From Micromonospora_G sp044901685 (GTDB lineage: Bacteria > Actinomycetota > Actinomycetes > Mycobacteriales > Micromonosporaceae), in contig NZ_JBJDPS010000003.1 of the NCBI RefSeq assembly GCF_044901685.1, forward strand, positions 930,001 through 994,000: a stretch of 64,000 nucleotides of DNA, read 5' to 3'. The stretch's first letter is position 1; each line of letters begins with the position of its first letter. Below, piece by piece: positions 40,869 through 48,517 of the stretch. Under the pieces are notes generated by a model that saw only the letters and a program-made list of their open reading frames with translations, did not search any database and was not told the origin of the DNA. The position numbers and the translations under genes are program-made.

Positions 40869-40888
40869 GATCAAGCTCGCCGCGTGGG

Positions 40889-41647
40889 TCAGGCGCGGCG
40901 GACCGCGTGCAGGATCGTGTCGTTGATGGTGATCAGTTGGCCGTCCGGGTCGGTCGCCTGACGTGCGGGCGACGATATCGTGATCTGCCAGGCGTCCGGG
41001 TCGAGCAGGGGCGCGATCTCCTCGGCGGTGTACATGAAATCGAGCAGGCGTGGCCGTCCCATCGAGGTTTCCAGGTCCGACGGGTGGTGACCGACGATGA
41101 GCAGGGTGCCGCCCGGCCGTACGGCCTCCGCCAGCCGGCGGTGCAGTGCCGCGATCTCGCCCGGCGGGAGGTACATGAACTGGGCCGAGACCAGGTCGTA
41201 CCGGTCCGATCCGGGCTCCCAGGTGTGGCCGTCGGCCTGCTGCCAGGTGATCCGTTCGGCAACTTCGGTGCCGACCCGGCGGGCCTGCTCGGCAGCCCGG
41301 TCCAACGCCACCTTCGAAACGTCGACCGCGGTGACCCGCCAGCCCCGGGTGGCCAGCCAGATCGCGTCGCCCCCTTCGCCACTGCCCATGTCCAGCGCCG
41401 TGCCCGGCGCGAGTTCGGTGGCGGTGGTGACCAGGTGGGGATTGGCGTTGCCGCTCCAGATCCGCTCGGCCGAGGAGTAGCGCTCGTCCCAGAACTCCGC
41501 CGTGAACCCCACCTCGGCGTGCTCCTGGTCATGCCTGTGATCGTGCCCGTGCCCGTGTCCATGGCCGTTGTCGTGTCCATGGCCGTGGCCGTTGCCGTGT
41601 TCAAGGCCGTTGTCGTGTCCGTTGCCGTGCTGGTGTTCCGTGGTCAT
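40889..41647 (-). CDS. Class I SAM-dependent methyltransferase with a His-rich N-terminal segment
   Basis: The 252-residue protein has a TehB/Mettl-like Rossmann methyltransferase (SAM loop ALDMGSGEGGDA at ~84-95, then VTAVDVSKVALDRA and PGGTLLIVGHHP). Before it, residues 5-43 contain 14 histidines in a Gly/Asn/Asp context (for example HGHGHDNGHGHGHGHDHRHD). Such tracts bind nickel, zinc or other metals in HypB, CooJ and SlyD. The start is ATG 41645-41647 (MTTEHQHG), overlapping the stop of the FAD oxidoreductase (ATGA). The pair may detoxify a metal(loid) or electrophile by reduction and methylation; this is inference. Confidence 0.85.
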   Translation of the reverse strand: MTTEHQHGNGHDNGLEHGNGHGHGHDNGHGHGHGHDHRHDQEHAEVGFTAEFWDERYSSAERIWSGNANPHLVTTATELAPGTALDMGSGEGGDAIWLATRGWRVTAVDVSKVALDRAAEQARRVGTEVAERITWQQADGHTWEPGSDRYDLVSAQFMYLPPGEIAALHRRLAEAVRPGGTLLIVGHHPSDLETSMGRPRLLDFMYTAEEIAPLLDPDAWQITISSPARQATDPDGQLITINDTILHAVRRA

Positions 41648-42651
41648 GCTGCGCTCCTCTTCGCGTCCACGGCCGTTGCCGTACGCGTGTTGGTCCGGTG
41701 GGACGCGACGGCGGCTCTGGTCTCCTCGTTGATCAGGTCGGCGTTGATGGCGGCGGCGGCCGACACGGCAGCGGCGGCGGCCATGACCACCTGCGCGCCG
41801 AGGTCGGTGACGTTGCCCGCCACCCATACTCCCGGCATCTCGGTCGAGCCGGTGGGATCGGCGGGTACGAACTCGCCGCCGAACGGGTGTTCGTTGGTAC
41901 GGATGCCGAGGCTGGCCAGCACCCCCGAGGCGGCGACCATCCGTGGCGCGACCACCACCGCCTGCCGGGGGACCACCGTGCCGTCGACCATGCGTACGCC
42001 GCTGAGTCGGTCGTCGGTGATGTCGAGCGAGTCGACCTTGCCGGTGACGATCCGGATGTTCCGGGCCGCCAACTCCTCAGCCTGCTCCTCGGTCAACTGT
42101 GGCGCGGTGTGGGTGAACAGCACCAGGTCCGAGGTCCACTGCCGGAACATCAGTGCCTGGTGTACAGACCGCTCCCCGGTGCCGAGGATGCCGATTGCCT
42201 GGTCACGTACCTCCCACCCGTGGCAGTACGGGCAGTGGAGCACGTCCCGCCCCCAGCGTTCACGTATCCCGGGGAGGTCGGGGAGTTCGTCGACCAGTCC
42301 GGTGCTCACCAGCAACCGCCGGGCGACGACAAGACTGCCGTCCGCGAGCGTCACCTCGAACCCGTCCTCGGTACGCCGCGCGCTCCGGGCCTCTCCGCGA
42401 CGGAGCTGGCTGCCGTAGCGCTCGGCCTCCTTGCGGCCGATCTCGACCAGCTCGGTCGGGCTGATCCCGTCGCGGGTGAGGAAGCCGTGCACCCCCGCCG
42501 CCGGGGCGTTGCGCGGCGACCCGGCGTCGATCACGATCGCCGAGCGTCGCGCCCGCCCGAGCACCACCGCCGCGGTCAGGCCGGCGGCACCGCCACCGAT
42601 CACCGCGACATCAAATTGTTGGGTCAACCGGTCTGTCGGTTGCCGGGTCAT
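41644..42651 (-). CDS. Thioredoxin reductase-like NAD(P)/FAD-dependent oxidoreductase
   Basis: The 335-residue flavoprotein has an N-terminal FAD site (FDVAVIGGGAAGLTAAVVLG), a redox-active CPYC (~138-141, in HCPYCHGWEVRDQAIGILGT) and the C-terminal FAD motif PGVWVAGNVTDLGAQV. CPYC replaces the usual CATC/CAVC of thioredoxin reductase, so the partner may not be ordinary thioredoxin. ATG 42649-42651 has GGAGG 8 nt upstream; the upstream extension to 42720 lacks support. It heads a two-gene operon with the methyltransferase, and an inverted repeat lies 43 bp upstream. Confidence 0.88.
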   Translation of the reverse strand: MTRQPTDRLTQQFDVAVIGGGAAGLTAAVVLGRARRSAIVIDAGSPRNAPAAGVHGFLTRDGISPTELVEIGRKEAERYGSQLRRGEARSARRTEDGFEVTLADGSLVVARRLLVSTGLVDELPDLPGIRERWGRDVLHCPYCHGWEVRDQAIGILGTGERSVHQALMFRQWTSDLVLFTHTAPQLTEEQAEELAARNIRIVTGKVDSLDITDDRLSGVRMVDGTVVPRQAVVVAPRMVAASGVLASLGIRTNEHPFGGEFVPADPTGSTEMPGVWVAGNVTDLGAQVVMAAAAAVSAAAAINADLINEETRAAVASHRTNTRTATAVDAKRSAA

Positions 42652-42693
42652 GGTGACCACCTCCGCCACCACCATCCGGCGGCTGCGGCAAAT

Positions 42694-42711
42694 CGGCAAG
42701 GATTCTTGCCG
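42694..42711. promoter_or_regulatory. Palindrome CGGCAAG-GATT-CTTGCCG, candidate operator
   Basis: Perfect 7-bp arms with a 4-bp spacer, 43 bp upstream of the FAD oxidoreductase start; a further TTGCCGC/GCGGCAA pairing extends it. Just beyond (about 42726-42770) are three direct repeats of GCCGAGCCAGCAG of no clear role. Confidence 0.5.
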
Positions 42712-42786
42712 CAATGGCAAACAAGGCCGAGCCAGCAGGCGCCGAGCCAGCAGCGCCGAGCCAGCAGGCCGAGTCAGGGAGGAGGG

Positions 42787-43638
42787 TCAGCGGGCGGAGT
42801 CAGCGGGTGAGGCGCCGCGCCCGGGTCGCCAGATCCAGTCCGGGCGGTGGTAGAGCGGCGAGAACCCGGCACGAACCAGGTTGTTGTACGAGGTGACCGA
42901 CTTCTCCTCGGTCGGCCGTACGGTCGCGGCGGTGAGCCAGCGGCAGCCGGCCTCGGCGGCGACCCTCGCCCTGGCCGCGATCAGGGCCGACTGGGCGCCC
43001 CGGCCACGGTGACTCGGCTTGGTGATCCCGGTGATGAACGACGCGCCCTCACCGTGCAGGAAGAGATTGCCCACCGCGACGAGTTCCTCGTCGTCCCAGG
43101 CGGCAAACGACCGGAAATGAGGATTGCCCACCACGGCGGCGAACATCGGGGCCAGCTTCTTGCCGTTGGGGCCGAGTTCACTGGCGATCAGCGCCGTCCA
43201 CTCCCCCAACTCCTCCCGGGAGATCAGGTCGACCCGCAGGTAGGACCCGCCGGGCGTGAAGTCCTCGATGTCGCAGACGAGTCTCACCAGCCCGTCGCCA
43301 ACCGTCAGCCCGTACGCGGAGCAGATGTCGTCCCAGTCCGGCGGAAGGAGTTCCGGGGCGATCTGGATCAGCGCCTGGGGGCTGCCGTGCCGGCGGTGGA
43401 AGTCGATGGTGTCACCGATCAGGTCCCCGGTGACCGGCTCGGTGACGCCCAGACCGATCGATCTGCTCCAGCCTCCACCACTCAAGCTGTCGGTCATGGA
43501 GCAGAGCACGCCGCCGCCGAACCGGGCGACCGTGACGCCGAGGGACGACCCGATGTCGTCGGGCAGACCGGCTCCGAACCGGAACACGAGTTCGGCTTCG
43601 GTGAGTTCCACGAACGCGCTCATCTGACGTAAGGACAT
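42787..43638 (-). CDS. GNAT-family acetyltransferase, tandem paralogue 1
   Basis: The 283-residue protein (from ATG 43638) has an N-terminal ~130-residue domain and a C-terminal GNAT fold with the acetyl-CoA loop KPSHRGRGAQSALIAARARV (Q/R-x-x-G-x-A type). It shares long segments with the next gene (TEPVTGDLIGDTIDFHRRHG; LLPPDWDDICSAYGLT), so they arose by duplication. ATG 43638 (MSLRQMSAF) is my choice since it aligns with the paralogue start; a TTG at 43674 would overlap the upstream stop. Substrate unknown. Confidence 0.82.
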   Translation of the reverse strand: MSLRQMSAFVELTEAELVFRFGAGLPDDIGSSLGVTVARFGGGVLCSMTDSLSGGGWSRSIGLGVTEPVTGDLIGDTIDFHRRHGSPQALIQIAPELLPPDWDDICSAYGLTVGDGLVRLVCDIEDFTPGGSYLRVDLISREELGEWTALIASELGPNGKKLAPMFAAVVGNPHFRSFAAWDDEELVAVGNLFLHGEGASFITGITKPSHRGRGAQSALIAARARVAAEAGCRWLTAATVRPTEEKSVTSYNNLVRAGFSPLYHRPDWIWRPGRGASPADSAR

Positions 43639-43670
43639 GTATAGATTTCCGCAGGTGTCGGGTGGCTCGA

Positions 43671-44507
43671 TCAAGCGTTGACGGCGGCGTTTTCCGGTTG
43701 CCAGACCCAGCTCCGACGATCGTAGAGCGGGGTGAGGCCGGAGCGGATCATGTTGTTCAGTGAGGGGTTCGACGTACCCTCGGCTGGTTTGCCGGTTTCG
43801 CTGACCAGCCAGCGGCAGCCTGCGGCTGCGGCGGCTTCCGCCCTGGCGGCCACCAGCGCGGTCTGGAGGCCACGCCGACGGTGGCTCTCCCGGGTGGCAC
43901 CGGAGTTCAGCGACGCGACCTCGCCGTTCAGGTAGAGGTTGGCCCCGGCGACCATCTCGTCACCGTCCCAGGCCGCGAAGGCCAGGAACTCCCCGCTGCG
44001 CACCCCGGCGGCAAAAATCGAGTCGAAGTGCTCGGGCATGCCGAAAATGTCGAAGAGCAGTTTCGCCCACTGCTCGGCATCCTCGACCCCGACCGGTCCG
44101 ACCCGCAGGTCCGTACCGCCCGGCTTGAAGTCCTCGATCCGGCAGGCGAGCTTCACCAGTTGCTCGGCCGGCGTCAGCCCGTACGCGGAGCAGATGTCGT
44201 CCCAGTCCGCCGGCAGGACCTCGGGTGCGATCTGGAGCCGCGCCGAGGGGCTGCCCTGCTCCCGGTGAAAGTCGATCACCTCGCCGATCAGCTTCTCCGT
44301 CACCGGCTCGGTGAATCCGAGGCCGAGGGTCTTGTTCCAGTAACCACCACTGGGGTCGCTCCGCGTGACCAGCGAGACGCCGCCGCCGATCCGGCCGCCG
44401 GTCATGCCGCGTGCCGCCCGACCGCGCTCGGACATGAGCGTCACGCACTTGAGGTTGAGCTCGGCCTCGGTGAGCTCGGCGATCCTGGTCAAATCAGCTT
44501 GCAGCAA
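43671..44507 (-). CDS. GNAT-family acetyltransferase, tandem paralogue 2 (TTG start)
   Basis: About 278 residues with the same architecture as its neighbour: a unique N-terminal half (TEPVTEKLIGEVIDFHREQG; VLPADWDDICSAYGLTPAEQ) and the GNAT loop RESHRRRGLQTALVAARAEA. No ATG or GTG is available near the N-terminus. The likely starts are TTG 44507 (LLQADLTRIAELTEAEL, aligning with the ATG of paralogue 1) or TTG 44519. The two genes are 32 nt apart on the same strand. Substrate unknown. Confidence 0.8.
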   Translation of the reverse strand: MLQADLTRIAELTEAELNLKCVTLMSERGRAARGMTGGRIGGGVSLVTRSDPSGGYWNKTLGLGFTEPVTEKLIGEVIDFHREQGSPSARLQIAPEVLPADWDDICSAYGLTPAEQLVKLACRIEDFKPGGTDLRVGPVGVEDAEQWAKLLFDIFGMPEHFDSIFAAGVRSGEFLAFAAWDGDEMVAGANLYLNGEVASLNSGATRESHRRRGLQTALVAARAEAAAAAGCRWLVSETGKPAEGTSNPSLNNMIRSGLTPLYDRRSWVWQPENAAVNA

Positions 44508-44632
44508 GGGGCATCCCAAGGGGTGTACGCAGAGTTGCGGGGGCTATTGGCGATACGGCGCAATACAACCCGGCACCCTCGGTCACGGGTAGAGCCGCGG
44601 GGCAAATGTGAGCTGAATCGCCGGCACACCGG

Positions 44633-45763
44633 TCAGGGCGTCGCAACGAGCAGGAGTCCGGCGAGCGAGGTGGTCGCGAGCACCACGGTTCCCACCGCAC
44701 CGGTGGCCAGCGCCCGCCCGCTGCCCCTGGTGACCGTACGCAGGTCGACCGAGGTGCCCACGGCGAACATGGCGGCGGCCAGCAGCACGCCGGCCAGGGC
44801 CGAGACCGAGCTGACCACCTGGTGCGGCAGTACTCCGGTGGAGCGCACCGCCATCGCCACGAGGAAGCCGACGACAAACCAGGGGAGCACGGGCGGCCGG
44901 GAGGAGGATCGCCCGCGCCCGTCGGGGCGACCAGCACCGGGACCGGCGGTGGCGGTGCTGGCGCCAGTGGCGCCGACGGGTCGACGGATGGCGGCGCGGC
45001 GGACGGTGGCGACGAGGGCGACCAGGGGCGCGAGCAGCGCGACCCGGCAGAGTTTCACCACCACGGCGGTGGCGAGCGCGGCGGCGCCGATCGCGCCGCC
45101 GACCGCCACGACCTGGCCGACCTCGTGGATGCTGGCGCCGGCCCAGAGGCCGACCATGGTGTCGTCCAGCCCGAACAGCAGCCCCAGGGCCGGGATGAGC
45201 AGCATGCAGAGCGTGCCGAGGACCGTCACCACGCCGATCGCGGTGACCACGTCCTCCTCCTCGCCGTCGGCCACCTCGTTCATGCCGATCACGGCGGAGG
45301 CGCCACAGATCGAGACCCCGGTGGCGACCAGGAGTGAGGTGGCCGGGCGCAGGCCGAGGCGGCTACCGGCCCACCGGGTGGTGAGCCAGGCCGCCGTCAC
45401 GCTGACCACGACCACCGCGATCGGCCCGATGCCGAGGTCGACGATGTCGGAGGCGACGAGTTGCAGGCCGAGCAGGACGATGCCGGCCCGCAGCAGGCCC
45501 CGGGCGGCGAAGGCCAGGCCGGGCCGCATCCACTCGCGGTAACCACCAAGGCTTCGTACGGCGATGCCGAGCACGATCGCCACGATCATCGGGCTTACCG
45601 GGGTGGCTAGTTGGTTCACGCCGTACCCGGCCATCGCCACGGCGGCGGCGAGCGCCAGACCGGGCAGGATGGCGGCCGGCCCCGGCCGGAGTGGTGCTGG
45701 CTTCCGGCTGACTCGTACCCCTTCGACGACCGCCACCCTGTCGCCCCCCGTTCTCGCGCCCAC
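44633..45763 (-). CDS. YeiH-family putative sulfate/sulfite exporter
   Basis: The 376-residue protein has about ten membrane helices of the PSE (UPF0324/YeiH) family. Diagnostic stretches are VATGVSICGASAVIGMNEVA and AGASIHEVGQVVAVGGAIG. Homologues are linked to sulfite or sulfate export after taurine or cysteine breakdown. Divergent from a LysR gene, as yeiH is from yeiE in E. coli, and near a cysteine dioxygenase gene, which would make the sulfite precursor. Start GTG 45763 is uncertain; a GTG at 45736 is possible. A Gly/Ala/Ser-rich loop (ATGASTATAGPGAGRPDGRG) interrupts the middle. Confidence 0.88.
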   Translation of the reverse strand: MGARTGGDRVAVVEGVRVSRKPAPLRPGPAAILPGLALAAAVAMAGYGVNQLATPVSPMIVAIVLGIAVRSLGGYREWMRPGLAFAARGLLRAGIVLLGLQLVASDIVDLGIGPIAVVVVSVTAAWLTTRWAGSRLGLRPATSLLVATGVSICGASAVIGMNEVADGEEEDVVTAIGVVTVLGTLCMLLIPALGLLFGLDDTMVGLWAGASIHEVGQVVAVGGAIGAAALATAVVVKLCRVALLAPLVALVATVRRAAIRRPVGATGASTATAGPGAGRPDGRGRSSSRPPVLPWFVVGFLVAMAVRSTGVLPHQVVSSVSALAGVLLAAAMFAVGTSVDLRTVTRGSGRALATGAVGTVVLATTSLAGLLLVATP

Positions 45764-45834
45764 GGTCTCGGCGCTGCCCTTCCAGGCTGCGCGTACGCAG
45801 GTCAGGGCAGTAGTCCTCGATCGCTGTCAACCCC

Positions 45835-45849
45835 ATAGCCTGGAGCTAT
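45835..45849 (+). promoter_or_regulatory. LysR-type box overlapping -10 and start codon
   Basis: ATAGC-CTGGA-GCTAT is a T-N11-A palindrome; the arms extend to 8 bp (CCCATAGC, GCTATGGG). It contains the -10-like TAGCCT (45836-45841), which is 6 nt before ATG 45848. Binding here would block the LysR gene itself and could also control divergent yeiH. Confidence 0.65.
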
Positions 45850-46753
45850 GGGCGACCTCCCGGATCTCGAGTCACTCCGGCTGCTGGTCGATGTCGCCGA
45901 GTTGGGCAGCATCGGTCAGGCGGCGCGGGCGGCCGGGATCGCCCAGCCGTCGGCGACCAAGCGGCTCGCGGCGCTGGAACGCTGGGCCGGGGTGCCACTC
46001 CTGCTCCGGACCCACCGGGGCTCACCGCTGACCGACGACGGCAGGGTGGTGGTCGGCTGGGCGATCCGGCTGCTCGGGGCGGCGGACGAGTTCCAGCACA
46101 GCCTGGTGGCGCTCCGTGAGGCGCGGGCCGCCCAGTTGCGGGTCGCGGCGAGCATGACCGTCGCCGAGGCGTTGCTTCCCCGGTGGCTGCACCACCTGCG
46201 GGTGACGTACCCGGACATCAGGGTCGGGCTGACGGTGATCAACTCGACCGAGGTGGCCCGGCTGGTCCTCGCCGACGAGGGAATCGACCTCGGTTTTGTC
46301 GAGGGCCCGACGGTGCCGGAGGGGCTCGACACCCTCGTTGTCGGGCACGACCAGCTCATCGTGGTGGTGGCGCCGGGGCACCCGTGGGCCAGGCGACGCC
46401 AGCCGCTGGAGCCGAGCGAGCTGGCCGGCACCCGGCTGGTCGTACGTGAGGTCGGCTCCGGCACCCGGGAAACCCTGGAACGGGCGCTGGCGGACCTCGA
46501 CCCGCTCCCGCCCGAACTGGCCCTCGGCTCGAACGCGGCGGTCAAGGGCGCGGCGATGGCCGGGACCGCGCCGGCGGTGCTCAGCCGGTACGCGGTGGAG
46601 ATGGAACTCTCCGCGAAACTGCTGGTCGCGATCCCGGTACGGGACCTGACGCTCAGCCGTACGTTGCGCGCGGTCTGGCCGCGCGGACGGCGACTGACCG
46701 GCTCGGCCACCGCTCTGCTCCAGGCGATCGCCCAGGCCAACCGGACCGACTGA
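45848..46753 (+). CDS. LysR-family regulator divergent from yeiH-like gene
   Basis: The 301-residue protein has an N-terminal winged helix (SIGQAARAAGIAQPSATKRL, residues ~18-37) and a periplasmic-binding-like effector domain (TVAEALLPRWLHHLRVTYPD). It resembles YeiE/CysB-like members. By position it should control the divergent exporter and perhaps the cysteine dioxygenase gene. ATG 45848 appears leaderless. Probably activated by a sulfur compound, but the effector is not visible. Confidence 0.9.
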   Translation: MGDLPDLESLRLLVDVAELGSIGQAARAAGIAQPSATKRLAALERWAGVPLLLRTHRGSPLTDDGRVVVGWAIRLLGAADEFQHSLVALREARAAQLRVAASMTVAEALLPRWLHHLRVTYPDIRVGLTVINSTEVARLVLADEGIDLGFVEGPTVPEGLDTLVVGHDQLIVVVAPGHPWARRRQPLEPSELAGTRLVVREVGSGTRETLERALADLDPLPPELALGSNAAVKGAAMAGTAPAVLSRYAVEMELSAKLLVAIPVRDLTLSRTLRAVWPRGRRLTGSATALLQAIAQANRTD

Positions 46754-46936
46754 ACCATGAACTGGCCGGCTGAACCGCGAACCGGGCCGACCGGACCGTG
46801 CGTCTGGCCGGCGCAACCATAAGCCGGGCTTTGGTCCGGCCAAGAAGTTGGCTCCTGGTTGGCGCCGTCCCCGGTTCGCACACTGGGACTGGCGGTCCGA
46901 GTCGTCGTACCTCGGGCCCGTTGGAGGTACGGGGAC

Positions 46937-47470
46937 ATGTCAGCGAACCAACTGGACGACCTGGTCGCGAGCGTACGCGCAGCGGCCAGCCGGGTCTGTC
47001 CGCCCGAGCGGACGGCCGAACTGGTCGCCGCCGCCCTGCGGGCCAACCTGCCCAGCCGGGAGATTCTCACCCCGGAGCAGTTGGCCGGCGACCCGGACAG
47101 CTACGTGCAGCACGTGTTGCACGTCGAGCCGGACGGCCTCTTCTCGATCGTGGCCCTGGTCTGGCGACCGGGACAGGTCACCCCGATCCACGACCACCTC
47201 TGCTGGTGCGTGGTCGGCGTGGTCGACGGCGTCGAGTCCGAGGTCCGGTACGAGATCACCGACCGTGACGGGGACGTCTTCCTCGCCCAGGCGGAGGTGA
47301 CCGAGAACCCGACCGGCAGCGTCTGCGGCATCGCCCCACCCGGGGACATCCACGAGGTACGCAACGCCGGCACCGCCACCGCCATCTCGATCCACATCTA
47401 CGGCGCCGACATCTCCCGCGTCGGCACCAGCATCCGCCGCCGCTACCAACTCCCCGTCCTTGTCGCCTGA
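46937..47470 (+). CDS. Cysteine dioxygenase family protein (cupin)
   Basis: Oxidises L-cysteine with O2 to cysteine sulfinate, using non-haem iron. The cupin signature PIHDHLCWCVVGVVDGVE supplies two iron His (85, 87), with the third in GDIHEVRN (~139). Cys residues at 89 and 91 sit where some members form a Cys-Tyr crosslink. 177 residues from ATG 46937, with GGAGG 9 nt upstream; the frame upstream to 46859 is unsupported. Flanked by a sulfite-exporter/LysR pair and another LysR, it suggests a cysteine-to-sulfite disposal module. Confidence 0.9.
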   Translation: MSANQLDDLVASVRAAASRVCPPERTAELVAAALRANLPSREILTPEQLAGDPDSYVQHVLHVEPDGLFSIVALVWRPGQVTPIHDHLCWCVVGVVDGVESEVRYEITDRDGDVFLAQAEVTENPTGSVCGIAPPGDIHEVRNAGTATAISIHIYGADISRVGTSIRRRYQLPVLVA

Positions 47471-47526
47471 CCCCGGCAACGGGGTTACGGCAGTCACAGA
47501 GGGTAGTTTCACCTGGCGGGAGATGG

Positions 47527-47544
47527 ATAAGCGGTGGTTATGCT
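47527..47544 (+). promoter_or_regulatory. LysR-type box and -10 of the second lysR gene
   Basis: ATAAGCGGTGGTTAT (47527-47541) has T-N11-A symmetry (ATAA...TTAT) and overlaps TATGCT (47539-47544), which is 6 nt before GTG 47551. This suggests a leaderless, autoregulated transcript like that at 45848. Confidence 0.55.
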
Positions 47545-47550
47545 TCGGAC

Positions 47551-48501
47551 GTGATTGACCTGCGGCAGCTTGAGATGTTCCGTCAGGTGGTGGAGAGTGG
47601 CTCGTTCTCCGCCGCCGCGCGGGCGATGCACTGCACCCAGCCGGCGGTCAGCCAGCAGATCAAGGCACTGGAGCGGACCGTCGGCGGCCCGCTCTTCGCG
47701 CGGGTGGGGCGTACGCTGCGGCTCACCGAGGCGGGGACCACGCTGGCCCGGCACGCCGCCGAGATCCTGGACAGCATGGCCGTGGCACAACAGCAGGTCA
47801 AGGCCGTCGCGACACTCGAAACCGGCACGGTACGGGTGTGCGCCTTCCCGAGCGCCAACGCCACCCTGGTGCCGTACGCGGCTGCCGCGCTCAAGGAGCG
47901 TTACCCACAGGTACGGCTGGAGTTGTTGGAGGCCGAGCCACCCGAGTCGTACCAGGTGCTCAGGCGAGCAGAGTGTGACGTGGTGGTCGCCTTCACGTAC
48001 GAGTCGGATCCGCCGCGACCGGCCGAGGCGGGCATGGCGGAGGCCGGCATGCTCGAAGTGCCGCTGCTGGTCGACTCGCTGGTGCTGCTGGTGCCGACCG
48101 GGCACCCGCTTGCCGAGCGGCACTCCGTCCAGCTCTCCGACCTGGCGGAGGAGACCTGGATCGCCGGCTGTCCCCGGTGTCGGAGCAGTTTTGTCCACGC
48201 CTGTGCCGGCAGCGGGTTCGCCCCCAGCATCGCCTGTGCCACCGACGACAACCTGGCGTTGCAGGGCCTGGTCGCGGCGGGACTCGGCGTCGCGCTGCTG
48301 CCGAGTCTGGTGCTCGCCTTCCTCCAGCACCCGGACGTGGTGGCGGTACGGGTCGAGCCGGTGCTACGCCGCACGGTGTCCGCGTACACCTGGCCTGACC
48401 TGGCCCGGACCAGCGCGATCACGGCGATGCTGGAGGCGCTTCGCTCCGCCGCCGACTCGATCGGCCCGACCGCCTTCGCCACCTCCGCCCAGTCGTCCTA
48501 G
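47551..48501 (+). CDS. LysR-family transcriptional regulator
   Basis: The 316-residue protein has the winged helix SFSAAARAMHCTQPAVSQQI (~18-37) and a LysR substrate-binding domain. Four cysteines in the effector domain (GCPRCRSSFVHACAG, then SIACATDDN) could sense redox or bind metal, but related actinobacterial LysR proteins often have them. GTG 47551 is at leaderless distance from TATGCT. It follows cysteine dioxygenase on the same strand and is convergent with the kinase gene 16 nt away. Confidence 0.9.
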   Translation: MIDLRQLEMFRQVVESGSFSAAARAMHCTQPAVSQQIKALERTVGGPLFARVGRTLRLTEAGTTLARHAAEILDSMAVAQQQVKAVATLETGTVRVCAFPSANATLVPYAAAALKERYPQVRLELLEAEPPESYQVLRRAECDVVVAFTYESDPPRPAEAGMAEAGMLEVPLLVDSLVLLVPTGHPLAERHSVQLSDLAEETWIAGCPRCRSSFVHACAGSGFAPSIACATDDNLALQGLVAAGLGVALLPSLVLAFLQHPDVVAVRVEPVLRRTVSAYTWPDLARTSAITAMLEALRSAADSIGPTAFATSAQSS

Positions 48502-48517
48502 CGGGTGGAGGTCAGGG

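Noticed and set aside
36480..40870. Integrated conjugative element or prophage
   Set aside because: No integrase, excisionase, replication initiator, FtsK-type transfer gene or tRNA attachment site is visible, and I could not find flanking direct repeats. The GntR and DivIVA genes alone are not enough.
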